A stretch of 18,255 nucleotides of DNA, from the NCBI GenBank assembly GCA_946885605.1, contig CAMPGR010000078.1, positions 1-18,255 on the forward strand. Direction: 5' to 3'. Of the stretch, positions 1 through 6,660 are shown piece after piece. The notes beneath the pieces were generated by a model. The model saw only the letters and a list, made by a program, of their open reading frames with translations. It did not search any database and was not told where the DNA came from. Position 1 is the stretch's first letter. Each line of letters begins with the position of its first letter. The DNA comes from an uncultured Pseudomonadota bacterium. GTDB lineage: Bacteria; Pseudomonadota; Gammaproteobacteria; Burkholderiales; SG8-41. Position numbers and translations under genes: made by a program.

Positions 1-1671
1 CGGCACCCAGGCCATCGGCGCGAGCGCGGCGAATTCCGTCTTCACGTCGATCACCGCCGGCAACTCCGAGGCCATCGCGGCTTCGAACGCCTTCCTGAAT
101 TCCTGCGGCTTCTCGACCGTCGCGCCGAAGCAGCCGAACGACTGCGCCACGCGCGCAAAATCGGTCTCGAGGAATTCGTAGCACTCCCCTTTGTTCGTCT
201 GGTCGTGCCCCTCGTACGCGATGTCGAGGTTGCGCAATCCCTGCGCGAGACAGTGGTTGTTGTTCACGATCGTCACGGTCTTGATCTTGCGGCGGCGCGC
301 CGTCTCGAGCTCCGGCAGGTGATAGAAGAAGCCGCCGTCGCCGCAGAAGCAGATGACGGGACGGTCGGGCGCCGCGCATTTCGCGCCGAGGGATGCGGGG
401 AACGACCAGCCGAGCGAGCCCGCGGCGCGGAAATAACGCTGCGCGGGATGGCGGAGATAAACGAGCGTGCCGCTCCAGAGCGCGGCGTAGCCGGTGTCGA
501 CGATGAGGATGGCATCCTTCGGCAATAGCTCCGTCAGTTCGCCGCAAATCCGCTCCGGGCGGAGGGGAACCTTCTCGGCGGCGCGCGCCTTGTCCGCTTC
601 CGCACGCCATTCATCGACGAATTTCTTGGTATGCGCGAGCCACTCGTCGTGCTTCGCGGCGGCCGCGCTATCCGCGAGCGCTTCGAGCGCGGCGCGCACG
701 TCGCTCAAGATGCCGATCGTGCCCGGGTAGTTGCGCCCGATCTCAACCGGATCGAGATCGATCTGGATGATCGGCGTGCCCGGCTTCGGCATCTTGTAGT
801 TCGCGGTCGTGTGGTCGCTCGTGTTGCTGCCGGCAAAGATGACGAGATCGGCTTCGGCGATGACGTGATTCGCACAGCTGCGGCCATACAAGCCCTGCGT
901 GCCGCGGAAGAGCAGATGGTCCTCGAGCATGAGCGCTTTCGCGTCGAGCGTTGCGACGACCGGCGCCTGGATCCGTTCGGCGAGCTTCGCGAGCGCCTCG
1001 CGCGCGCCCGAAATGTCGGCGCCGCGGTCGGCGACGATCACCGGACGCGCGGAAGCTTTGATTGCCGCGACGGCCTTGCGTATCGCCGCAGGATCGGGAT
1101 GCGGACGAAACGCGGGATAAACCGTGTGCGCTTCATCGGCGTGGATCTCGAATTCGCCTTCGAGCGGCGTGATGGCGTCGCCGGTGAATCCCGCGATGTC
1201 GAGATGCACCGGCCGCGGCGTGCCGGTCGTCGCCTCGCGGAACGCCTGGCGCAGAAGGTGCGGAATCTGGTCGAGCGCGTCGATGCGCCCCTGCCACTTG
1301 GTGACGGCAGCGTAGAGGGGCTCGTGCGCGACTTCCTGGTAGGCATTGCGATACTGCATCGAAGCGACATGGCGGCCGGTGATCGCGATGACCGGCGAGT
1401 GGCCGAGATACGGATCCTGCATGCCGGAGGCGAGATTCGCCGCGCCGACCGATTGCGCCATGCACACACCGGGTCGGCCCGAGACGCGCGCGTAGCCGTC
1501 GGCCATATAGGCCACCGCTTTTTCGGAGTGGCCGAGGATGCGCTTGATGCCGACCTCGTCCATCTCGGCGAGCGCGCGGCGCAGGATCGCGTCCATGAAA
1601 AACACGTGGCTCACGCCGTAGGCTTTCAGCATTTCGGCGATGAGCCGCGCGCCGGTCATTTTTCTTGCCAT
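1..1671 (-). CDS. Thiamine-diphosphate-dependent enzyme, acetolactate synthase-like (3' end beyond window)
   Basis: The frame is open from an ATG at 1671 to the left edge, giving 557 residues with no stop, so the C-terminus is missing. It has the three-domain layout of the ThDP decarboxylase/acetolactate synthase superfamily. The N-terminal pyrimidine-binding domain carries the likely catalytic Glu50 in HSEKA, followed by ADGYAR. A central domain spans roughly 190-330. The C-terminal cofactor domain has a GDG at 444-446 and NN about 23 residues later, which is the Mg-ThDP signature. An AGGAGA ribosome site lies just upstream of the ATG. The family condenses or decarboxylates 2-oxo acids. The substrate cannot be told from the sequence, and no small regulatory acetolactate synthase subunit gene is visible nearby, so a specialised role is as likely as branched-chain amino acid synthesis. 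It follows the PII-like gene by about 70 bases on the same strand and may be the last gene of that operon. Confidence 0.9.
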   Translation of the reverse strand, partial: MARKMTGARLIAEMLKAYGVSHVFFMDAILRRALAEMDEVGIKRILGHSEKAVAYMADGYARVSGRPGVCMAQSVGAANLASGMQDPYLGHSPVIAITGRHVASMQYRNAYQEVAHEPLYAAVTKWQGRIDALDQIPHLLRQAFREATTGTPRPVHLDIAGFTGDAITPLEGEFEIHADEAHTVYPAFRPHPDPAAIRKAVAAIKASARPVIVADRGADISGAREALAKLAERIQAPVVATLDAKALMLEDHLLFRGTQGLYGRSCANHVIAEADLVIFAGSNTSDHTTANYKMPKPGTPIIQIDLDPVEIGRNYPGTIGILSDVRAALEALADSAAAAKHDEWLAHTKKFVDEWRAEADKARAAEKVPLRPERICGELTELLPKDAILIVDTGYAALWSGTLVYLRHPAQRYFRAAGSLGWSFPASLGAKCAAPDRPVICFCGDGGFFYHLPELETARRRKIKTVTIVNNNHCLAQGLRNLDIAYEGHDQTNKGECYEFLETDFARVAQSFGCFGATVEKPQEFRKAFEAAMASELPAVIDVKTEFAALAPMAWVP

Positions 1672-1691
1672 GTTTTCTCCTTGTCTTGCTT

Positions 1692-1729
1692 CGTCATCCA
1701 TGGATTCCGGATCATTGTCCGGAATGACG
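1692..1729. repeat. Palindromic intergenic repeat (REP-like)
   Basis: Perfect 8-base arms ATTCCGGA (1704-1711) and TCCGGAAT (1718-1725) surround a 6-base loop. They are nested in outer CGTCAT and ATGACG ends. The form resembles the short dispersed palindromes with CGTCATTCC ends that are common between genes in proteobacteria. It sits between the PII-like gene and the ThDP enzyme gene and could form a hairpin in their shared transcript. It has no T-run, so I do not call it a terminator. Confidence 0.6.
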
Positions 1730-1742
1730 GAATGTGCAATCG

Positions 1743-2087
1743 TCATTCCAGATCATTTTCCATGCGCCCATGCTGCATGAAACGCGCGGCCCCCACCACC
1801 TTGTCCACCGGCACGACGAACGCAATGCCGCTGCCGGTCTGGTTGAGGTCGGCGGCGCGCGTGATCTCATCGAGTATCTTATCGACGAGATCCTTGGGCA
1901 CCACGGTCAAGATAATCTCCTTCTCCGGCTCGATCGACATCCCGAAGATACTTTCCTGCTCGTTGATGCCGGCCCCGCGCCCGAAGAGGACCGTTCCTCC
2001 CTGCGCACCGGCCTTCACCGACGCATCGAGCACTGCGCTCCCCCAGCCTTTCCGGACGATGCTCACGATGAGACGCATCTCGTACAT
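1743..2087 (-). CDS. PII-like signalling protein linked to the DUF1538 transporter
   Basis: This 114-residue protein has the length and pattern of the PII (GlnB/GlnK) fold: an N-terminal strand MRLIVSIV, a T-loop region around residues 36-50, and the C-terminal GSGIAFVVPV strand typical of the family. PII proteins are small trimers that bind ATP, ADP or other effectors and control transporters or enzymes by docking their T-loop. Here the T-loop segment (GRGAGINEQESIFGM) is short and lacks the tyrosine that is uridylylated in enterobacterial GlnB, so it is probably not modified by GlnD. The start ATG has an AGGAG site 8 bases upstream that overlaps the stop of the DUF1538 gene, and only 11 bases separate the two genes. 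This spacing implies co-translation and a regulatory link to the transporter. That partner role is inferred from position. Confidence 0.85.
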   Translation of the reverse strand: MYEMRLIVSIVRKGWGSAVLDASVKAGAQGGTVLFGRGAGINEQESIFGMSIEPEKEIILTVVPKDLVDKILDEITRAADLNQTGSGIAFVVPVDKVVGAARFMQHGRMENDLE

Positions 2088-2098
2088 ATTCTCGACTC

Positions 2099-2815
2099 CT
2101 AAGGACGTTGTTTCCAGCGAATCAGGACGCCCAGCGTCATGATCGATATGACGGGCGCGAGCGCGATCAGTGCGACGAGGCCGAGCCCGTTTACGAGCGG
2201 ATCGTGTCCCATCGCCGTCGATGTCCCGAACGCGATCGCGAGAAGAAACGTGTTCGCGAGCGGCCCCGTCGCGACCCCGCCCGCGTCAATCGCGATCCCG
2301 ATGAACTGCTGATCGCTGAACCACAGCAAGGCAACGACCAGCGCATAACCGGGCAGGATCAGGTACACCAGCGGGATGGCGTAGCTGACCCGCAACATTC
2401 CGAGGCCCATCGACAGCGCGACGCCGGTGCAGACGGTCATGATGACGAGCGAGCGGTGGATCGATCCGCTCGAAGCCTCCTCGACCTGGTCCGCCAGGAT
2501 GCGCACCGAGGGCTCTCCCCATGAGGTCGCGAAGGCGAGCAGGATCCCGAACAGCGCGGGGAACCACTTGTGGGATACGGAACCGAAGGCTTCCCCGATC
2601 GCCCGTCCGAAAGGCAGAAACGCGATGCTCACCCCGAGCAGAAACAGGAACAGCCCAGCCGCGGCCACCAGCGTCCCGATCAGTATGCGCGTGACCTCCT
2701 TGACGGGCAATTGCAGGAACAGGGCCTGGAAAAGCAGGAAGAGCACCGCAAGCGGCAGCACGGCGAGGACGACGCTCCACGCGGTGTCCGAGATGTGTTG
2801 AAGCACCTCGCTCAC
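2099..2815 (-). CDS. DUF1538 family membrane protein (second of pair)
   Basis: This 238-residue protein consists almost entirely of hydrophobic segments, for example near residues 11-33, 42-62, 105-135 and 170-230, with the GEPSVRILA motif of DUF1538. The GTG start is chosen because it overlaps the stop of the upstream DUF1538 gene as GTGA, a classic translational-coupling junction. Its frame stays open further upstream, but there it runs antiparallel to the paralogue's frame and makes no membrane protein. From memory, paired DUF1538 proteins (UmpA and UmpB of Halomonas) have been reported as a two-component Na+(K+)/H+ antiporter. By analogy this and the next gene would form a heteromeric cation/proton exchanger in the inner membrane. 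The substrate here is not shown. A PII-like gene follows directly. Confidence 0.85.
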   Translation of the reverse strand: MSEVLQHISDTAWSVVLAVLPLAVLFLLFQALFLQLPVKEVTRILIGTLVAAAGLFLFLLGVSIAFLPFGRAIGEAFGSVSHKWFPALFGILLAFATSWGEPSVRILADQVEEASSGSIHRSLVIMTVCTGVALSMGLGMLRVSYAIPLVYLILPGYALVVALLWFSDQQFIGIAIDAGGVATGPLANTFLLAIAFGTSTAMGHDPLVNGLGLVALIALAPVISIMTLGVLIRWKQRP

Positions 2816-3507
2816 CGAACCGCCACGCCCATGATCAACACCGCGATGATGGCGCCCGCCGAGCCCAATCCCAGCAGACCGAAGCCATCCGAGGCGGCGG
2901 AGCGTCCGGCGAGGACGCTGCTCAGGCCTATCGCGAGCGCGAGCACGACCGGGGTGGTGAGCACGCCGGTGGTCACGCTGCCCGCGTCGTAAGCGAGCGG
3001 GATGAAATCCGGGGGCGCAAGAAAAGTGAGAAGAATCATCACGGCGTAGGTCACCGCAAGCAGGCTGCGCATCGAGTAGCCGTAAACCACGCGGCCGAGC
3101 GCAACCGCCGTGAACGCGCCAACCCCTGCAGCGATGACATACGTGAGGGGCTGTGCCGAAATCGCGCCTTGCGACGCCGACTGAACCTGGCTCGCGAGCA
3201 CGACGACATCCGGCTCGGCGACGGTCGTGGCGAATCCGAGGGCGAAGGCGATCGCGAGGATGAGTTTCAGCGAGCCCTTCTTCGGCAATTCCGCGCCGAT
3301 GAACCGGCCCATGGGCAGGATGCCCATCTCGACGCCCACGAAGAGGAGAAGGATGCCCGCCGTGGCGAGGATCGATCCCAGAAGGAACTCGAGGAACAGC
3401 ACGAGCGGCGCGTGAACGACGGTTATCTGCAGCAGAACAGCGAGCGCAACGAGCGGCGCGATGGCCTTGAGCGCTTCGGGCAGCCTTTCCCGTATGAGTG
3501 CGAGCAT
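2812..3507 (-). CDS. DUF1538 family membrane protein (first of pair)
   Basis: A 231-residue paralogue of the next gene. It starts MLALIRERLPEALKAI, has about six hydrophobic helices, and carries the matching motif TVAEPDVVVLA near residues 93-103, equivalent to the GEPSVRILA region of its partner. The ATG at 3507 is preferred. A TTG 30 bases upstream is in frame but adds only an arginine-rich stretch. No strong ribosome site is visible; GAGAAA lies a few bases before the ATG. It is the first gene of a probable operon with the second DUF1538 gene (4-base overlap), the PII-like gene and perhaps the ThDP enzyme. The expected role is one half of a two-protein cation/proton antiporter, by analogy with reported DUF1538 pairs. 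Confidence 0.85.
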   Translation of the reverse strand: MLALIRERLPEALKAIAPLVALAVLLQITVVHAPLVLFLEFLLGSILATAGILLLFVGVEMGILPMGRFIGAELPKKGSLKLILAIAFALGFATTVAEPDVVVLASQVQSASQGAISAQPLTYVIAAGVGAFTAVALGRVVYGYSMRSLLAVTYAVMILLTFLAPPDFIPLAYDAGSVTTGVLTTPVVLALAIGLSSVLAGRSAASDGFGLLGLGSAGAIIAVLIMGVAVR

Positions 3508-3543
3508 GTCGTTTCTCGGCGCGCGGCGGGACCGCAATCGTCT

Positions 3544-3561
3544 TTCCAGCGAAAGCTGGAA
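3544..3561. repeat. Short palindrome with GAAA loop (REP-like)
   Basis: TTCCAGC (3544-3550) and GCTGGAA (3555-3561) form a perfect 7-base stem around a GAAA tetraloop. This resembles the core of a dispersed intergenic element common in proteobacteria. It lies in the 265-base gap between the divergent DUF1538 and selenoperoxiredoxin genes. In the rest of that gap I see only a small CCCGA/TCGGG hairpin near 3650 and no convincing promoter. Confidence 0.5.
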
Positions 3562-3772
3562 TCGAGGCTACTGAGGCTATAGTACCGGATTGCGGATGGC
3601 GCTCGCCCTCCCGCCTTCTCAGAAAATAACCGAAGGCGAGCAGAACCCGATTTTCGGGATACACTACCTCACGGCCCCGGAATTTTCGTCGGCCGGCGGT
3701 GTTTACCGCAAAGTATGACGGCCGTCGGCCACAAATGCCGTTTTACCCTGGTTCATTCACCTCGGAGGAGTT

Positions 3773-4309
3773 ATGAAGAAACTGGGCATCATTCCCTCTC
3801 TCGCGCTGGCGTTCTCGCTGCTCGCGCTTCCCGGCCTGGCCATGGCCGTGGAAGTCGGGCAAAAGGCGCCGGATTTCGAGCTCACGAGCACCCTCGGCAG
3901 TAAGTTCAAGCTGAGCGACATGGCGGGCAAGAAGAACGTCATCGTTCAGTTCTACGTCCTCGATTTCACCCCCACCTGAATAAAGGAACTGTCGGCCAGT
4001 AGGGACGACTATCCGAAGTTCACCGCGGTCGATACCGAGATCGTGGGCATCAGCATGAATCACCCGCTTTCGCAGAAGGCGTTCTCCGATTTTCTCAAGC
4101 TCAATCTTCCGCTCCTCTCGGACTTTCCGGAGGGCAAGACCTCGCAGGCCTACGGCGTCTTCAACGGCGACCGCAGGCTCGCGGTGCGCTCCTACTTCAT
4201 CGTCGACAGGCAGGGCGTCGTCCGCTACAAGAAAGTGCTGAAGGCGGGCGAGCCGCTGGTCTCGAACGAGGAGCTGCTCGCGGAGGCGAAGAAGCTTGGC
4301 AAGATCTAA
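3773..4309 (+). CDS. Secreted peroxiredoxin-like selenoprotein, TGA codon 69 read as Sec
   Basis: This 178-residue AhpC/TSA (redoxin) family protein has an in-frame TGA at 3977-3979. The reading frame on both sides belongs to one peroxiredoxin. Before the TGA come a signal peptide (residues 1-25, cleavage after AMA), GQKAPDFEL and FYVLDFTPT. After it come IKELSASRDDY, VGISMNHP, the conserved Arg139 and SYFIVDRQG. The TGA falls exactly where the family has its peroxidatic cysteine (TxxC, here T66-P-T-Sec69). Selenocysteine at this position is known in bacterial peroxiredoxins. No cysteine occurs elsewhere in the protein, so it would be a one-Sec enzyme needing an external thiol reductant. It probably reduces peroxides outside the cytoplasm. 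A GGAGGAG site precedes the ATG, and a SECIS-like hairpin follows the TGA. The TlpA-like gene overlaps its 3' end. A sequencing error or a TGC-to-TGA nonsense mutation is the alternative. No sel genes lie in this window. Confidence 0.85.
3991..4009 (+). promoter_or_regulatory. Candidate bacterial SECIS hairpin
   Basis: GTCG (3991-3994) pairs with CGAC (4006-4009), a G·A mismatch follows (3995/4005), and CC (3996-3997) pairs with GG (4003-4004). The apical pentaloop is AGTAG. The loop begins 19 bases after the last base of the TGA and has a G in its second position. This agrees with the general form of bacterial SECIS elements, a short stem within the coding region just after the UGA with a G at the start of the apical loop. 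SelB binding is inferred. The stem is short and unverified by folding calculation. Confidence 0.5.
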
Positions 4310-4874
4310 GCGCAGCTTCGCGGTGACGCTCTGCCGGCGGCCAGCCTTACTGCTGGCCGCAGTTTTTTTGTGCGGCGGCGCGCTCCACCGCAATCCCTCG
4401 CAGGCGGCGCCGGACTACAGCGCCGTACGCGGGCTGCAACAGGTGAAAGAGCCGGTGCCCGCGCCGGATTTCATGCTTTCCGCTCCCGACGGCAGGCAGG
4501 TTTCCCTCAAGGATTTCCGCGGCAAGGTCGTCTTCCTCAATTTCTGGGCCTCGTGGTGCGCGCCGTGCCGCGAAGAAATGCCGGCGATGCAGCGGCTCTA
4601 CCAGGAGTTCCGCGGCAAGGGGTTCGAGATCGTGGGCGTGAACGTCAAGGACCAGCGCACGGATGCTTTGGCGTTTCTGAAAAAACTGCAGATCACCTAC
4701 CCCATCATGCTCGATCCGGACGGGAAGGTCGGCGAGCTCTACGGCGCGTTCGGCATGCCGCTCACCTATCTCATCGACCGAAACGGCACCGTGCTCGCGC
4801 GGCTCATGGGTCCGGCCGACTGGTATACCCCGGGGGCGCGGCAGCTGATCAAGACGCTGGTCGGACAACAGTGA
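4296..4874 (+). CDS. TlpA-like extracytoplasmic thioredoxin-fold protein
   Basis: This 192-residue protein has a basic N-terminus, a hydrophobic segment near residues 17-30 (signal peptide or membrane anchor), and a TlpA/ResA-type thioredoxin domain from about residue 50. The active site WCAPC has Cys88 and Cys91, followed by EEMP. The cis-proline region GMPLTYLIDRNG is also clear. Such proteins donate or exchange electrons with disulfides and peroxidases outside the cytoplasm. The likely start is TTG at 4296, with GGAGG 9 bases upstream. It overlaps the selenoperoxiredoxin gene by 14 bases. An in-frame GTG at 4323 is an alternative and would shorten the basic region. The coding DNA for the signal segment contains a perfect intrinsic-terminator shape (4337-4369). 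Position and fold suggest it reduces the upstream peroxiredoxin, which lacks a resolving cysteine. That is inference. Confidence 0.88.
   Translation: MARSKRSFAVTLCRRPALLLAAVFLCGGALHRNPSQAAPDYSAVRGLQQVKEPVPAPDFMLSAPDGRQVSLKDFRGKVVFLNFWASWCAPCREEMPAMQRLYQEFRGKGFEIVGVNVKDQRTDALAFLKKLQITYPIMLDPDGKVGELYGAFGMPLTYLIDRNGTVLARLMGPADWYTPGARQLIKTLVGQQ
4337..4369 (+). terminator. Intrinsic terminator within the TlpA-like signal-peptide region
   Basis: GCGGCCAGC (4337-4345) and GCTGGCCGC (4352-4360) form a perfect 9-base GC-rich stem with a 6-base loop (CTTACT). AG and seven T (4363-4369) follow. It begins 27 bases after the selenoperoxiredoxin stop codon, where that gene's terminator would be expected, but it also lies inside the open frame of the TlpA-like gene. 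It may make most transcripts end after the first gene, or act as an attenuator lifted by translation of the second. Confidence 0.75.
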
Positions 4875-4888
4875 AGAACGGGAGAACC

Positions 4889-5374
4889 ATGGATAACGTC
4901 TACGAAGAGCGGGCCTTGACGAGCGTGGCGGGCATGTTGGCGCTCATCGTATGGGCGAGCTACATCGTCCTGTCGCTCGCGCAGATGCCGGACGTGCCGT
5001 ACCGGATGATGATCAACAGCTTCTTCGGGCTGCTCGCCTGCGTGGCGGTGATTGCCAACTTCCGCTACTGGCGCCTGGCGGTGGTGCTCGCGTCATGCGT
5101 TTACCTGGTGGTTTACGTTGTGCAGCTCGTCCGCATGACGGGCATGATGGCGAGCTCGGATGCGGCTTCGTTCTTCAACGCGCTGTCGTTCTATTACAGC
5201 GCCTCGTGGACCGTCACGAGAGGCGTCTTCATCGAGCGCGGCGTGCTGGGCGGGCTCATGCACGGCTTTCTCGAATACGCGATGCCGATCCTCGTCGTCC
5301 TGCTCCTCGTCCTCGCAATGATGTCGCGCCGCGCCCGCCTGGCCGATTCGTACGCGCGCCTCGACGTCAGTTGA
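4889..5374 (+). CDS. Four-helix integral membrane protein, family not recognised
   Basis: A 161-residue protein starting MDNVYEERALTS, with a GGGAG site before the ATG and a 14-base gap after the TlpA-like gene, so it is probably in the same operon. Four hydrophobic segments are visible near residues 12-31, 36-55, 59-80 and 120-146, with short polar ends. It has two cysteines, both in hydrophobic segments, and no CxxC, so nothing identifies it as a DsbD/CcdA or DoxX redox protein. I do not recognise the family. Its position suggests a membrane partner of the secreted redox pair. The last bases of its stop codon coincide with the start of the duplicated permease fragment (5371-5461), so its 3' end may have been set by that rearrangement. 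Confidence 0.75.
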   Translation: MDNVYEERALTSVAGMLALIVWASYIVLSLAQMPDVPYRMMINSFFGLLACVAVIANFRYWRLAVVLASCVYLVVYVVQLVRMTGMMASSDAASFFNALSFYYSASWTVTRGVFIERGVLGGLMHGFLEYAMPILVVLLLVLAMMSRRARLADSYARLDVS

Positions 5375-5461
5375 ACGGCCAGGCATGGGCACGAGCCACT
5401 GCAGGACGCCCTCGGGGTAATCGAGAACGAGCACGTACGAGAGCACGCTCAGCACCACCAG
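5371..5461 (-). repeat. Duplicated 3' end of the TctA-TctB gene, copy 1 (gene remnant)
   Basis: About 91 bases match 7655-7746 with roughly five differences: a one-base gap and four substitutions. On the minus strand it reads VLSVLSYVLVLDYPEG, the same C-terminal peptide as the fused permease, then goes out of frame with the permease end because of the one-base gap. Homology stops abruptly after CACCAG at 5461. It is a non-functional fragment in direct orientation to the intact gene, and it marks one edge of a 2.2-kb segment. Confidence 0.85.
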
Positions 5462-5491
5462 TATCTATAGTACGCCGACCGGCTCTGTCCC

Positions 5492-6622
5492 TTACTGGCC
5501 TAGCACGCCCATGAGCAGCTCGTGTGTTCGACGCGCCCGGCGCTTCAGTTCCGGCACCTTGTCCTGAATCTTCGCGCGTACCTCGGCGCGCGTATCCCAC
5601 TTGCGGTCGATCCTCGCGGTGAGCTGGCCGATACCCATGCCGCTCAGCGGCGGGGTATCCATTCCCAGATCGTCCAACAGGCCCCTCACCTTCGATGCGT
5701 ACGGCAATGGCGAAAAGGCGATGCCGTGGAGCGCCGCAAAGATCAGAAAATGCAGGCGCATGCCGACCGCAAATTCCAGCCGACCCATGAGGTCGAGTAT
5801 CTGGCGGGGAGCGTATCGCCGCCTGAGCACCTCCGCTCTTTCTGCGTATCGCATATGGGCGACTACCGAATGACTGTGCTGAACGTCGATCTTTTCCATG
5901 GGAACGAACAGCACGTTCGCATCGAACCGCTCGACCATGTAATCCGCCGCGTTGGCAAGGAGTTCGTGGTACTCGTCCGGATTGATGTCCGGCGCGGCCG
6001 GACCCGGCTCTCGCACGGAGAAGCCCACCAGCTCGCGCGTGAACTCGACGCCCTCCGCCTTCAGAACTTTGTCGGGCAGCGGGTCCGGCTCGAGCAGGAA
6101 CGCCGGGTCGGCGGTGAGGTGTATTTCCTGCGTGACGCCAACGTCCTCCAGCAGACGGTAGCCGAGCCGGTCGCGCACAGTGATGACCGTCGAAGGCGAT
6201 GCGTTGAGCGCTTCCTGCACCGCCTGCCGGGATGCGTGCTTGGTGAGCGGGCCGGCGCTGATCGCATAGACGAAGACACGAACACCGAGCTTGTGCGCGA
6301 GGTTCACCTCCCGCAGGTAAGCCTGCGCCTCGTCGTCGAACAGAATTCCGCCGCCGCCAAGGATCAGGAGATCGAGCCCGCCGATGATCGGAGCGATCTC
6401 GTTGCGCGTGAGGCTTCGCGCGTTAATGGCGTGCTCCACCGTGTGCCGTGCGAGCGTGTCGGACGGATTCACGGAAAGGACCGTCACCTCGACGTCGGCA
6501 GCGGCGCGCAGCTGCAGCAGTATGGCTTCGAGGATCGCCTCATCGCCCAGATTCATGCCGCCGTAAGAGCCGGAAATGCCGACGCGGACAGGGCCCGCGC
6601 GAGATTTCATATCGCCGCTCAT
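5492..6622 (-). CDS. Polysaccharide pyruvyl transferase family protein (CsaB-like)
   Basis: A 376-residue protein with the features of the polysaccharide pyruvyl transferase family: a Rossmann-like start with GSYGGMNLGDEAIL, a glycine-rich LILGGGGILFDD near residues 86-97, and the C-terminal GMRLHFLIFAALHGI near 287-301. The family transfers pyruvate from phosphoenolpyruvate to sugars of cell-surface polysaccharides, forming ketals, as CsaB does for S-layer anchoring. The acceptor here is unknown. The ATG at 6622 has an AGGAG site about 10 bases upstream. It follows the 6-phosphogluconolactonase gene by 38 bases and is probably co-transcribed with it. No other polysaccharide genes are visible. 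Its 3' end lies 30 bases from the permease fragment at 5371-5461. Confidence 0.85.
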   Translation of the reverse strand: MSGDMKSRAGPVRVGISGSYGGMNLGDEAILEAILLQLRAAADVEVTVLSVNPSDTLARHTVEHAINARSLTRNEIAPIIGGLDLLILGGGGILFDDEAQAYLREVNLAHKLGVRVFVYAISAGPLTKHASRQAVQEALNASPSTVITVRDRLGYRLLEDVGVTQEIHLTADPAFLLEPDPLPDKVLKAEGVEFTRELVGFSVREPGPAAPDINPDEYHELLANAADYMVERFDANVLFVPMEKIDVQHSHSVVAHMRYAERAEVLRRRYAPRQILDLMGRLEFAVGMRLHFLIFAALHGIAFSPLPYASKVRGLLDDLGMDTPPLSGMGIGQLTARIDRKWDTRAEVRAKIQDKVPELKRRARRTHELLMGVLGQ

Positions 6623-6660
6623 CCGCTACGACTCCTGACATGAAATTATTTGCACGAGGT

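Noticed and set aside
631..2142. Long plus-strand open frame of about 500 codons across the ThDP enzyme and PII genes
   Set aside because: It runs opposite to two well-recognised proteins, its product is arginine-rich with no recognisable motif, and long antisense frames are expected in GC-rich DNA. The same holds for 8572-9843, 9738-10880 and 16520-17827.
2816..3664. N-terminal extension of the second DUF1538 gene up to 3664
   Set aside because: It overlaps the first DUF1538 gene on the same strand in another frame and encodes no membrane segments. The GTGA junction gives the natural start.
3640..3672. Promoter for the selenoperoxiredoxin gene (TACACT after a CCCGA/TCGGG hairpin)
   Set aside because: No matching -35 box lies at the right distance.
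3773..3979. A stand-alone 68-residue secreted peptide ending at the TGA
   Set aside because: The frame continues past the TGA as the rest of the same peroxiredoxin, so a Sec codon explains it better.
5093..5458. Minus-strand open frame that begins with the permease C-terminal peptide
   Set aside because: Only the first 30 or so codons resemble the permease, and the rest is antisense to the four-helix protein. It is a remnant rather than a gene.
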